Positions 11,001 to 22,913 of a stretch of DNA of 64,000 nucleotides are shown piece after piece (within the stretch, counting starts at the first letter, position 1; each line of letters begins with the position of its first letter). A model generated the notes under the pieces. That model saw only the letters and a list, made by a program, of their open reading frames with translations. It had not been told where the DNA came from and made no database searches. A program made the translations under genes and the position numbers. The DNA is taken from positions 281,498,666 through 281,562,665 of the forward strand of contig CM077666.1 of the NCBI GenBank assembly GCA_039707655.1, in the 5' to 3' direction. This DNA comes from Elymus sibiricus (Eukaryota; Streptophyta; Magnoliopsida; Poales; Poaceae).

Positions 11001-13805
11001 GAGCTAGTTCTAAAGGACATGAAGGGGTCTAATACTTGAAACTATGCATTATGCCTAGCTAGGGGCGTAAAACAATAGCGCTTGTGGGGAGTTAACCCAA
11101 TAGTTATTTTTGTTTTTGCTTTTTTACTTTCTGTTTGTTTGTGATAACACGATTATTGCCTCTGTAATGATTATGTTTTTATGTTTTAATTAGTGATTGT
11201 GCCAAGTAAATCCTTTGGGATGATTTGCATGATGAGTAGAATTGATACAATGCAAAAATAGAAACTTTGACGTCCAGTTTAGAATTTCACTGATTTTGCT
11301 GGAATGTCTTTTGATATGAATTTTTTACACAATATTTCTATACAAATTCCTCAGGCCTTCCTATTTTTTCAGACTTTTTGGAGTTATAGAGGTATGGTTT
11401 CTTTACAGATCATTACAGACTGTTCTGTTTTAGACAGATTCTGTTTTTGCTTGCATAGTTTGCTTGTTTTGATGATCCTATGGATAGTATCGAGGGGTGG
11501 GGGGAATAAGCCATGGGAAAGTTAGATACAGTACCTATTATGCAAAAATTAAATAAGAATCAATTTATAATAGTACCTAAAGTATTTGATATGTCGCTTA
11601 TACTAACGGATCTCACGAAGTTTTGTTGAGTTTTATGTGATTGAAGTTTTCAAGTTTTGGGTGTTATCACGATGGACCACGGAATAAAGAGTAGCAAGAG
11701 CCTAAGCTTGGGGATGCCCAAGCAACCCCAAAGTAATATTCTAAGGAAGACTCAAGCGTCTAAGCTTGGGGATTCCCTGGAAGGCATCCCTTCTTTCGTC
11801 TAAATCCATCGGTATGTCACTTGGAGCAACATTTTTATTTGTCACATGATATGAGTTTTTCTTGGAGCGTCGTTTGCTTTTTCTTGATTTTATTTTCAGT
11901 TTGCCACAATCATCATTTTATGGGCATACTTATTTGAGAGAGACACACCTTCATCATAATTTGTTAGAATACTCTATGTGCTTCACTTATATCTTTTGAG
12001 CTTAGCACTTGCTCTAGTACTTCACTTATATCTCTTTGATCACGATGCGTGTAGATTTTATAGAAATAATTTCACTCTCGCTCTTCACTTATATTTGTTT
12101 GAGAGTTAATAAATAGTGATGGTAGTTTGCATGGGTCATAAAACTAGTCCAAAAATAATAGGTATTCAATGAGTGATAATCAAAACCATCGTGTAGCACA
12201 TATAGAGAAGTTGTGAGTTAATGATATTGATGTGGTAATATGAAAAAGGTGTGAGTTCATAATTGTTGATTCATAGAAATGTTGATATTAAGAGGTGTTA
12301 ACTTCTTGTTTGTCTAAAAATTAAAAAGGCATGGTGAGGATGTGTGAGCATTTCTATTCCTTGTTGAAATCCTTGTGTTGTTTCGAGTCGGGGGCGCATG
12401 ATGGTTAACTCCTACCAACCTCCTCCCTCGGGGCATGCGAGTAGTACTTTGATTTGTGATAAAACTAATAAAACTTTCCAATAAGTATATGAGTTCTTTA
12501 TGACTAATGTGATACCATGGACATACGAAATCTCACCTCCTCATATTTGCTAGCCTCTTCGGTACCGTGCATTGCCCATTCTCCCCTCAAGGATCAGTGC
12601 AACTTTCGCCGGTGCATCCAAACCCCATGAAAAGATATGTTCTATTGCACATAAGCATCTTTATATCTTCCTCAAAACAGCCACCATACCTACCTATCAT
12701 AGCATTTCCATAGCCATTCCAAGATATATTTCCATGCAAATTCCATTGTCACTTCATATGACTAGTTCGTTCATCATCATATTGCTTTGCATGATCATAT
12801 AGAGATGACATAGTATTTGTGGCAAAGCCACCGTTCATCATATTGATACATGTCACACTAGATCTTTGCACATCCTGGTACACTGCCAGAGGCATTTATA
12901 TAGAGTCATATATTCCTATCAGTTTTTCATATCGAGTTGTAAGTAAATAAAAGTGTGATGATCATCATTACTAGAGCATTGTATCACTAATGAAATAAAA
13001 ATGGGGGAGGCCAAATGAGCCCACCATTAAAAAATGAATGAATGAGAGAAAATGAGAGAAGGGACTTTGCTACTATCCTTTACCACACTTGTGCCTCAAA
13101 GTGGCACATTGTTCACCATATAGAGAGTCTCATGTTATGTCATTTTCATATGCTAGTGGGAATCAATTTTTCATTATAAAACTTGGCTTGTATATTCCAT
13201 TGACGGGCGTCCCCAAAATGCCCGAGGTCTTCATGAGCAAGCAAGTTGGATGCACACCCCACTTAGCTTCAGTTGAGCTTTCATACACTTATAGATCTAG
13301 TGCATCATTTGCATGGCAATCCCTACTCCTTGCATCGACATCTATCGATGGGCATCTCCATAACCCGTTGTTACGCCTAGTTGATGTGAGACTATCTTCT
13401 CCACTTTTTACCCCTTTGATATCTACCACCATATTCTCTTCCACCTATATGCTATGTCCAATGGCTCACACTCATGTATTGCGTGAAGAATAAAAGTTGA
13501 TGCATATTGAAAAAAGTACGATCCAATTGCCTGACATTTGTATTAATGTGGTGAAGACGGAGTCATGCCTTGCTAATATAATAAGATGAATGGGGGTAAA
13601 CATTCTTTGAGGATCGCATGCTTTGAAAGATTAATGATCTTGCTACTTATACTTATAAGTATTGCTATGTTAATGTTTGTTAATTCATCGTTTCTCAGTG
13701 AGCATACATGCAATGGATTATATAATGGGTAGCATGTCAAATCAAAAAATCCGTTTTTATCATTTACCTACTCGAGGACAAGAAGGAATTAAGCCTGGGG
13801 ATGCT
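11001..13805 (+). other. Element A 3' internal non-coding region and polypurine-like tract
   Basis: No retroelement domain is found. The phrase AGCTTGGGGAT recurs near 11706 and 11764, as in related Triticeae elements. Short open frames such as 12572-12802 and 13089-13493 have no recognisable domain and look incidental. The region ends with AAGCCTGGGGATGCT just before the right LTR, in the polypurine-tract position. Confidence 0.6.
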
Positions 13806-15388
13806 TGATATGTCTCCAACGTATCTATAATTTTTGATTGTTCCATGCTGATATATTATCATTCTAGGATACTTTTTGGGCATTTATTTACCAATTTATA
13901 TTAGTTTTTAGCACTAACCTATTGACCCAGTGCCCAGTGCCAGTTGCTGTTTTCTGCATGTTTTTTTTTCACTTTTTAGGTTTACAGTACCAGACGAAGT
14001 CCAATTGCCACAAAACTTTTTGATGATTTTTTCTGGACCAAAAGAAGACCTGGAAACTTCGGAAGGAGGATGGCAGCTGCACGAGGGCCCCACAAGCCAA
14101 CAGGGCGCGCCTTGAGGGGCCGCACCCTGATGGCTTGTGGCCCCCTCGTGGCTCCTCCGACCTCGTTCTCTAGCCTATAAGTTCTCATATATTCTAAAAA
14201 CCCTAGAGGAGGTCCCAAAACACTTTTATGCTGCCGCAAGTCTCTATTCCGATGGGAACCCATCTGGAGCTCTGTTCTGGCACCCTGCCGGAGGGGGGAT
14301 CGATCACGGAGGGCCTCTTCATCAACCTTGTTGCCCTCATGATGATGTGTGAGTAGTTCACCACAGACCTACGGGTCCGTAGCTAGTACCTAGATGGCAA
14401 CCTCTCTCTCTCTCTCTTGATCTTCAATACAATGTTCATCACATCTTTGCCTTGATCTATTCGATGTAATCCTTTTGTATGATGCGTTTGTTGGGATCCG
14501 ATGAATTGTGGTTTTATGTTCAGATTATTCATGAAAATTATTTGAGTCAAACCTGATTATTATGATTCTTATTTCCATGATCATTATAGCTTCGTAATTC
14601 TCTCCAATCTATTCAAATAGTTAGGCCAACTAGATTGATATTTCTTCAGTGAGAGAAGTGCGTTCTAGTAGGTTCATCCTGGCGAGTTTCTATACCCTAG
14701 TGACAGAAGGGGACACATTGTGTCTTTGTGTTGTTGCTACTAAGGGTAACACGATGGGGTTTATTCATATTGCTTTAGTTTACTTTGTGTACATCATGTC
14801 ATCGTTCTCCATGCATTACTCTGTTTTACTTAATACTCTAGATGCATGCTGGATAGCGGTCGATGAGTGGAGTAATAATAATAGGTGTAGGAAGGAGTCG
14901 GCTCATTTGTTTATGGACGTGATGCCTATATACACATGATCATTTCCATGAAAATCACATAACTATCCGCTTTTCTATCAATTGCCCAACAGTAATTTGT
15001 TTACCCACCGTATGCTATTTTTATGAGAGATTCCACTAGAGAAAACTACGCCCCCAGGTCTATTCACTTATATATATTTACAAATACTACTACAACCTTG
15101 CTGACATTTATTTGCTTTTATTTTATTTTGCAATTTAAAATTATCTACAATTATCTACACAACTCACTTGCTTGCAAATAACGACACCAAGGGGATTGAC
15201 AACCCTCTTGCCAGCGTTGGGTGCAAGTTGTTTGCTCTTTTGTGTGCATCCACGGAAGACAGTTGAGGATTGATATTCCTATTGGTTTGATAAACCTTGG
15301 TTTCATAACTGAGGGAAATACTTACCCATATTGTGCTGCGATAACCCGTTCCTGTTCACGAAAAACCCAATGCAAAACACAAGTATCA
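13806..15388 (+). repeat. Element A right LTR (full length)
   Basis: This 1583-bp LTR starts TGATATGTCTCCAACG and ends GTATCA before the target duplication GACAA. It retains the 965-bp block missing from the left copy. Confidence 0.85.
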
Positions 15389-15894
15389 GACAACATAGCA
15401 CTTCTCAATTCAGCAGCAAACAACAAACATTAAGGTCTCACACTCTTGCTTCTCAATTCTCAAGTCTCAAGACAAAAATCACAAGCAAAAGATGATAACT
15501 AAAACAACATGCAATCCACATGATTTTTATTCAGCTATGAGTAGACGTGGACGTCACTTTGTTGGTCGACTTGGACACTTGTTTGACTTGGCCATGGAAG
15601 AAGCAACAACACCCTTGTGTTTTCCCTTCACCTTATCACCAAACTCTTCAATCAACTCTACAACAAGTCAAGAATTCAATCAAATTTCATAATCTGCTAG
15701 CTATGGTGATAAACTGATAGTGAAAAATGCACAGTGCTTTTGTTGAGATATGCTGGCTAGGTCTAGTTAATGGAGAAGTTGACTAGTCATGTATATAAAT
15801 TTGTCCATACATTGGTTTCGTACTGATGTATGTCATGCATATTAATATCTCTATAATAAAAAGAACAAATGTATGGACAAGTTGGCTATTTGCT
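15389..15894. other. Target duplication and flank between element A and the hAT pseudogene
   Basis: The first five bases are the second GACAA copy. The rest is A/T-rich with no supported gene. It probably includes the 3' flank of the minus-strand hAT element, but I could not find its terminal inverted repeat. Confidence 0.4.
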
Positions 15895-18122
15895 TTACCT
15901 TTTTCTAGCTCTTCTAATTCTTCCAAGTTCTCCTTGATGTCGATGGCATCTATTGACCTTCTCAGCTAGTCTTGCGTAAACTAATGCATGTACCATAAAT
16001 GGAGTTAGATATGTCCTAAAGTCATCAAGTATGCATCCACTTGTGCTAAAGGCAGACTCAGAAGCCACTGTTGTAATGGGGATAACAAGAATATCATGAG
16101 ACATATTTGCCAAGATTGGAAACCTAGATGAATTCTGTTTCCACCATCCTAGGATGTGAATTGTTTTATCAGGGTTTTCAGAGTCTTCAGCAAGGTATTT
16201 TTGAAGCTCACATTTACTACTTGCACTTCCTCCACTATGGTTTTGCCTCAACCTGCTTGCAATTAGTTCCTTCATCATACTTGCTCCTCCTCCTTCTATT
16301 GGTACTTGGCTATTGAAGACTGGTGTTGTTGGTTCTGGTGAAGTTAATCTTACTCGGTATTCTTCAAACAACTCGTGAACACATTTGTTTATAGCATACA
16401 CACCTTCTCTCCACACTCAGGACCAAATATTTCCAAAGTAGTTAGCCTAGTGAAATTAGATAGCTTATACCGTGGATCAAGAGCTGCCGCAATAAAAATG
16501 AGCAAGTTAAGATTTTCCTTCTCCTTCTCCTCCTTCTCCTTCCTCTTCCCTTTCCCTCTTTCATTCACAATAGGACCCTTCTCCTTCACATTTTCATTCT
16601 CATGCCAACACCCCCAACATTTGTCCAACTTTTCTTTAATCCTCTCTGCCATAGCTTTTTTGCAAAGGATCGGTAGCACTCATCGAATTTTGAACCAAGA
16701 TGTGTATATTGCCAACCTCGAAAAGAAAGTTGTTGGAAGTGACATGAAGTGAGGATAACACACGAATGGTAAGATTATAAAAATGACCAAGAAAGGCAGC
16801 CATTAATTCCTAGCATTTTCCCAATCCATCTCATCTAGATACCCAAATCCTCCTTTTTTCAGACAAGTCCAACGCATACAATGGGTCATCTTCACAATAC
16901 CTTGTAAACACCTTCGGATAGATGATGGCAGCCTTCAACATATAATTTGAGTTCCACCGAGTGCATACATCTAGGTTCAAGAATGCCTTGCTCTTAACTT
17001 TTTCTTCCAATGTTAGTTCCTTGAATTTTACCAACCGAGAAGTCCCATTCTTGATGAATCGTACAGCAGCTCGGACACGTTTGATTGGAAGTTCAACTTA
17101 TTTTAGGCCATCTTGTACAATAAGGTTGACAATATGTGCCTCACATCTCATATGCAAAAACTTTCCAGCAACTATGCTAGTTTTTGCCTCAACCAAGCAC
17201 TTTCTCAAGTGAACAATGCAGCCATCATTAGCGCTTTCATTATCCATGGTGACTGTCATAACTCTCTCTAACCCCCATTCCATCAAACATCTCTGCAAGT
17301 TCTTCCCAAGATCCTTCCCCTTGTGGCTCTTCACCATAATGAAATTGATAATGTTTTTATGATACTTCCAATCTTCATCAATAAAGTGTGCAGTCACTAC
17401 AATATATCCATCTTGCTGCTGAGAAGTCCAGTAATCAGTGCTTACACACACACTTCCACAATTCTCTTCGAAAAACTTTTTTAACTTGGACTTCTCATCT
17501 ACATAGATTTTGACATTGTCTCTGGTACAAGTTCTAGCTTCTTGATGGTGGACTGAAGCGGGGGCACGTAACTGAAATGAACTTTCTGAATCCAGATTTC
17601 TCACCAAATGTAAAAGGTAGCTCATCCTCTATGACCATTACAGCAAATGCCTTCCTAACTTCCTCTGCGTCATATCTCCAAGTGTTGATGTCATCTCCTG
17701 GAGTTGCTTGCAAAGTGGTCTGATTTGGATCCATTTTCTTATTCAGATTGCGCTTGCATGTACCAAAGTGCGTGCGCATCGTTGTTGTCTCATTGAGGGA
17801 TGTAGTAGATTTAATTGGTCAGTCCTAATACTTTCATTTTCCTTCCTTCACTAACCCCTTGTCATCAAAAAACTTTGGTGAAATGCTCCCAGATTTGTGA
17901 TCTTGACACCATTTGCTTTCGTCCTTTTAGCTTGTCATCTTGAGCAACTTCTCGATTGGCACCTTCGGCAACTTTTCCTCCGGTATATTCATTTTCAATG
18001 ATGCTACGTAAGAGTGATTCATCTCCTGCTTTTGCATCCGCCTCTGCCTCTAGAATCTTATCTTCATCGTCTTTCACATTCAACTCCTCATCATGACTTT
18101 TAGATTCTGCTATAGATAACAT
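15895..18122 (-). pseudogene. hAT-superfamily transposase (zf-BED, RICESLEEPER-like), heavily broken
   Basis: Fragments in successive minus-strand frames give the hAT order. They are an acidic N-terminus with the start of a BED finger (18122-17865), the end of the BED finger (HFGTCKRN, near 17770), and an RNase H-like core with STDYWTS (catalytic Asp near 17436), a TMDNESAND segment and RCEAHIVNLIV. CTRWNSNYML (about 16965) and LDPRYKL (about 16455) follow. The C-terminal dimerisation region (about 16170-15980) has SRFPILA and ASESAFST. The first Cys pair of the BED finger is not readable, and there are several stops and frameshifts. Family plants use such transposases for cut-and-paste movement; this copy cannot make one. 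Confidence 0.85.
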
Positions 18123-19020
18123 CTACAAAAAAGGAGAAAGCTACTCGTTATTCCAACATACAAACCAACAAAAAGATATAAAATATTTAAACAACAACAC
18201 CTACAAGCAGACATCAACATTGACATTAGCAAAATATGGATATCTACCAATAAAAACTTTTAAATGAGTTTGAACATCACAAAATCTAGACATCACATAA
18301 CATGGACATCACAAAATCTCGACATCATAGAACATAAACATCAAAAAATCTGTACATCACAGAACATTAACAGGCGGCGAGCTTGCTCACCTTCAACTGC
18401 GAGGTGGAGCATGGGAAGAGGACACTAGGCGGCGAGCTGGTGACCTGCGTGGAAGAGGACGTGATGGAGCAACGTAGGAGGGTCAGGGTTGGTGGCTTGA
18501 CATGATGCACGGGGCACGAGGCACCACCAGTCCTGGCCGGATACTGGTCATGGGCATCAGCAGTCCCGGGCATGACTCAGGGCACTGGGATTCATTGGTC
18601 AGGGCGCACGGTGGCTTAGTACGGTGGTCGTCCTTGTCCCGGGCTCACGGGGGATGGGGCATCGGGCCACATTGGTGGGCGACGTCGGGCGGCAAGGGAT
18701 TGTCGTGGCCTCGTGGGAGAGATATTGGGGAATGGGAGTCAGGAGTAAAGCGACGGCTGATTCCTCCTGTGAATCATGAGGTGAGGCCAAACATGAGGTG
18801 AGCTCGTGCGTGGTGTGTGGGCTGGCCGAATGGGCCTCTTGTGTATGGGCATTTATAGTTTGGTCTTTTCGGGCTATTTGGTCTACAAGACAACATGACC
18901 GAACATACCGTAACAAATTTGATATTCTATTTTTGATGACCGTTTTTGATTCGGACAATTATAGTTCGGTCTTTTCGGGTTTGGTCCCGGTCTTTTCGGG
19001 TTCGGTCTTCGGTTTTGATG
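18123..19020. other. 5' flank of the hAT pseudogene with a GC-rich block
   Basis: 18180-18370 is A/T-rich with repeats of ACATCACA-like words. 18370-18800 is GC-rich and open in overlapping frames on both strands, which I read as composition rather than genes. 18870-19015 contains CGGTCTTTTCGGG and related words in tandem, resembling a hAT subterminal region. No 8-bp target duplication could be assigned. Confidence 0.35.
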
Positions 19021-20112
19021 CCCGGGGTGAATTCCAGCAAACCGTTGTTTGTCCATGTTACCGCTTGCTCAGCCCCTCTTATAGCGTTGCTAGTTGCAGG
19101 TGCAGGTTGTTCCATGTGATAACATGGATATATTGGGATATCACAATATTCTTGCTATTTAATTTAATGCATCTATACACTTGGTAAAGGGTGGAAGGCT
19201 TGGCCTTTTGTTCCACTCTTGCCGCCTTAGGTTTCGAGTACCGGTGTTATGTTCCATATTGAGCGCTCCTAACATGCTTGGGGTTGTTATGGGGACCCCC
19301 TTGATTTTCGTTTTGGGATAAAACTCTTTCGGCAAGGACCAACATTGGTACTAAAATTTGCCAACATGATAATACTGAACACCGTTATTAAGCATAGGGC
19401 GTCATGAACCCACCGATTAATTCAACATAATACAAGGGGGCTAGTGCTCATGGTGTTGGTCCCAAACGGGCAGATTGCGGGGCCACTGCAGGGAAACTTG
19501 AGGTTTGGTTTGACTCATTGTGTCACCCATCCATCGTGTCCTGAGAACGAGATATGCGGCTCCTATCGGTATCGTCGACACGTCGGGAGGTCTTGCTGTA
19601 TTTGTTTTACCTTTAACAAATGTCTTGTGCACCGGGATTCCGAGGATACTACGGGTTATCCTGTGGTTGAGGTTTTCCACCGCAGCTTGTGGCTAGTTTG
19701 TGATGGATGAGTTGGAGCACCCCCGCAGGGTTAAATCTTTCCGAGAGCCATGCCCGTAGTTATGTGGCAAGTTGGAAATTTTATAATACCCGGTAATATA
19801 AAACTTGAAGTAAACCCGATTAAAATACACCAACTGTGTGCGTAACTGTGACCGTCTCTTATCGAGGGGAGTTTGGTAAGAGAACACAGTGGGGTTATGT
19901 TTGAATCGTAAGTAGGTGTTCAAGATCATTTCTTGATCATTACTAGTTCATATCCGTTTATGCATAGATCACTCTTCTTATTCTTGTACTCGTAAGTTAG
20001 CCAAATATCAAATGCTTAGTACTGCTGCAACCTCACCACTTAACCATACCTCACCCATTAAGCTTTGCTAATCTTGATACCCTTGGAAATGAGATTGTTG
20101 AGTCCCCATGGC
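19021..20112. repeat. Unclassified repeat segment, probably transposon derived
   Basis: This stretch contains TTGCAGGTGCAGGTTGTTCC, a TAACATGGATATATTGGG segment and no supported ORF. It resembles a common Triticeae intergenic repeat that I remember but cannot place in a superfamily. GGTGCAGGTTG near 19098 and GGTGCAGGTACAGG near 20132 suggest a related sequence at both borders. Confidence 0.3.
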
Positions 20113-21347
20113 TCACAGATTACTACAACCATAGGTGCAGGTACAGGTAATGCGATGCTTTGACGTGAGAGCGATGCTTGTTCTATTTGGAGTTTCTTCT
20201 TCTTTTCCTTCGATCATAGGATGGGTTCCAGGCCGGCAGCCTGGGATAGCATGATGGACTTCACCTCTTTTTTTGTTTTGTTTTAGTCGGATCCTGCTTT
20301 TCCAAATAGTGATTGAATGTATTGCTGTATTGATATATTCATGTTGTAGCTCGCGGCGAGTGTGTGCCAAATCTTGTACACTCTTCTCATTCAGTACATG
20401 TACTTGTGACAATATCCACCTTGCAAAAGCATCTCCGATATGTGCTTCTATCCCTGTTGAGACGTTTAAGTTTTCGCGAGGATAGGATCGTATATTGGGC
20501 GTGACACCCACTATAGGGTGACCAAGCACTTGTGCATAGTACCGACATACTTGTTCACTTCTTCTTGAATTATCCCCCATTGATGTTTGAGAAATGCCAC
20601 ATTTAATTTGGTCATGACATGATGCGGCTCCACATATTGCTTGTGTTCATGATAATGCTTTTGGATCTTCTCCCAATACATATTGCCCTTTTTCTCTGTG
20701 CCACATATGGGGTCCAATGTCATGGCGAACCAAAATTTAACCAACAAGATATCCTCAAAAGTTGTGAATGTCAGACCTCTTGCCTTGGGCATCTTTCCCT
20801 TCTTTTCCTTGTTTGTATTGGGATTGAATGTTCTACCAACTTTAAACGTAGGACAAGTTAGATCCCCAACTCATACTCTGTTTGGGTCGGTTCATGATTA
20901 TCATCCACCATCTCTGACATGATCAATTCTTACAATTATCATGATTTCAAAATGAACTAAAGGTCTATGCAAGACATTGATCATCACAAATGCAAAGTTA
21001 ATCAGAAGAAGAGCAAAATAAATGTATCGAGTCCTGATGTGTCATTCCATCAAACATGATGTGGGCAGCCGGGGGGGCGTCGGTGCCTAGGCCTGTCGAC
21101 GAATGATTGAGTGGTGGCGAATCACATACGTCCCCCTCCTCCATCCGTGTTGTTGGCAAACTCTCCGGAAGGTTCCCACATCCTATCATGTCCTCTATCC
21201 TAACCAGGTCGGAGGCTGCGACCCTTGTCGGCGGCTGGATGGACTGGGTTCGAGTGGTCGGGCTCGATGTGGGGAGGGGGGCAGCCGCTCCTCAAGTTCC
21301 ACATTCGCTCCCTGCGACGTTGCTTTCGTCTCCCGCTGTCTCTGTCG
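20113..21347 (-). pseudogene. PIF/Harbinger ORF1-like SANT/Myb (trihelix-like) protein, main part, 5' end displaced by element E
   Basis: Read on the minus strand, 20860-20520 encodes a helix-turn-helix region with RGLTFTTFEDILLVKFW, DPICGTEKKGNMYWEKIQKHY and a W-x-IQEEVNKYVG segment. That pattern belongs to plant SANT/Myb-like proteins found as ORF1 of PIF/Harbinger transposons and in related host genes. Upstream lies a low-complexity Pro/Ser-rich part (21190-20998). A frameshift near 20520 separates the DNA-binding part from a C-terminal basic region, and an early stop occurs near 20870. Element E inserted at 21348-21352 separates this part from its 5' end at about 62989-63260. ORF1 proteins assist the DDE transposase, which I do not find here. 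Confidence 0.55.
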
Positions 21348-21352
21348 CCGGT

Positions 21353-22858
21353 TGAAAGCACATTTGCTCCCTTGGTGGTTTTGGTAATTAATAACAACAT
21401 ATATGACATTGAACTAATGTTTCTACTAAGCATATTTCAGGAAAAGTTCAAGGATAGGGATGGCAAAAGGATTGTGGATAACCCCAAGATGCAAGGAAAT
21501 AGATTGGCAAAGCTTCAAGCAAGAGGACTCTACATTTTACTTTGTGAGAAATCACTTTGAGTCTGTAGGAAAGCCAATACTATTAAAAGGGGGTAAGGTA
21601 CTATTGGTGAACAAGATGCTCCACGTGCACAAGAGATAGTCACCAAAAACACCCACAAGCTCTTCCACAAAAGTCTATGTAAAGTCAAATATCCAAAATC
21701 GGTGCAACCAACACTTTCCACTCGGTGCCACCGATTCCCAAACTCAGACAGACCCATGCCAAACCCTAGCACATCGGTGCAACCGATTCCACTTCGGTGC
21801 CACTGAGTTTGAGTTGCCAACTTTCTATTACCTCGATTCACAAAATCGGTTCCACCGAGTTTGTTGGATCGGCGTCACCGAGTTGTGCAATCTGACCGTT
21901 GGTCACCTAATCAGTGTAACCAAGTTTTATATATCGGTCTCACCGAGATTCAAAAGTTGTCACCTTTGGTTACTTCGGTGCCACCGAGATTCACACATCG
22001 GTGTCACCGAGTTGGTCACTTTAGGTGCAACGATTCGATTTTTCGGGATGCCGATATACACCCCTTCACCACCACCCGCTCGAAAGAGAAGCACTCAGAA
22101 CAGATCCCCACTCATACCAACTGATTTTCTGAGACAGAGCCACCTACTCATGTGTTCAGATCATGCCATTCCATTCCAACCATATGAATCTTGATCTCTA
22201 GCCTCCCCAAGTTGCTTTCCACCAAATCAATCTCTTCCACCATAGCCAAATCTATGAGAGAGTGATTGTGTGTTGAGGAGTCTATCATCTTGAAGCACAA
22301 GAGCAAGGAGTTCATCGACATTGCCAAGCCTATTACCTTTTGGAGGGTGGTGCCTCCTAGATTGGTTAGGTGTCACTTGGGAGCCTCCTACTTTGTGTTG
22401 TGGAGTTGAACCAAGAAGTTTGTAAGGGCAAGGAGATCGCCTACTGCGTGAAGATCTACCCATAGTGAGGCTAGTCCTTCGTGGATAGAAGCCATTATGG
22501 AATAGTCAAGGTTGCTACTTCGTGGACCCTTATGGGTGGTGCCCTCCATGGACTCTCACAACCATTACCCTCCGTGGGTTGAAGACTCCATAAACATGGA
22601 CGTACGATAGCACCACCTATCGGAACCATGGGAAAAAATCATCGTGTCCCCAAATTGCGATTGATCTTCCTACCCTTCCTTTACTACCCATGCTTGTCTT
22701 TACTTTTCGCTGCTATACTCGTAAACATGCATGTGTAGAGTGTGCTTGACTTGCTATGAATGCTAAAATCTGCCAACACTTAAAATTGGGAAAAAGTAGA
22801 TTTTTATTTGGTCAAGTAGTCTAATCACCCCCCCTCTAGACATACCTTCAGTGCTACA
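21353..22858 (+). repeat. Element E left LTR
   Basis: This 1506-bp LTR runs from TGAAAGCACATTTGCTCCC to GTGCTACA. It matches 48612-48815 and 61314-62983 of the right LTR. It carries the palindrome array at 21699-22010 and a mutated TATA region near 22052. Confidence 0.85.
21699..22010 (+). promoter_or_regulatory. Array of TCGGT-NNN-ACCGA palindromes in the E LTR
   Basis: Ten 13-bp units with the form TCGGTNNNACCGA, some with one or two changes, start at 21699, 21722, 21774, 21794, 21846, 21869, 21911, 21934, 21975 and 21998. The arms are inverted repeats with a 3-nt spacer, a shape expected of a dimeric protein binding site. The array ends about 40 bp upstream of the TATA region. The right LTR keeps the last part of the array at 61335-61475 and has an intact TATATATA at 61513-61520. 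A regulatory role is inferred. Confidence 0.55.
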
Positions 22859-22860
22859 AG

Positions 22861-22872
22861 TGGTATAAGAGC
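22861..22872 (+). promoter_or_regulatory. Element E primer-binding site
   Basis: TGGTATAAGAGC, two bases after the LTR, differs at one position from TGGTATCAGAGC, the initiator-Met tRNA site used by many Copia elements. Confidence 0.8.
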
Positions 22873-22913
22873 TTTGGTCTCCATTGCATTGGTCTCACAA
22901 CCTAGGAGAGTAT

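Larger units (their letters stand above)
2954..15388 (+). mobile_element. Element A: non-autonomous Gypsy-type LTR retrotransposon (Sabrina/WHAM-like), interrupted by element B
   Basis: The element is bounded by a perfect 5-bp duplication, GACAA at 2949-2953 and 15389-15393. Both LTRs start TGATACG or TGATATG and end in ATCA. A primer-binding-like motif, TGGCGCCTTTGTCAGGGA, lies at 3579-3596, and a G-rich tract precedes the right LTR. The internal region, without element B, is only about 3.8 kb. It holds one broken ORF and no recognisable gag, protease, RT or integrase, so mobility would have depended on proteins from elsewhere. LTR start, PBS type and spacing match element G. The family name is recalled, not searched. 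Confidence 0.85.

Noticed and set aside
21699..22010. The TCGGT-NNN-ACCGA units as transcription terminators
   Set aside because: The arms are only 5 bp, lie upstream of a TATA box and are not followed by T-tracts. A protein binding site fits better.
22227..22463. A 78-codon minus-strand frame seen three times (also 61687-61923 and 62353-62589)
   Set aside because: The three copies are the E LTR copies and the 666-bp tandem duplication, not a gene family. No domain is present.
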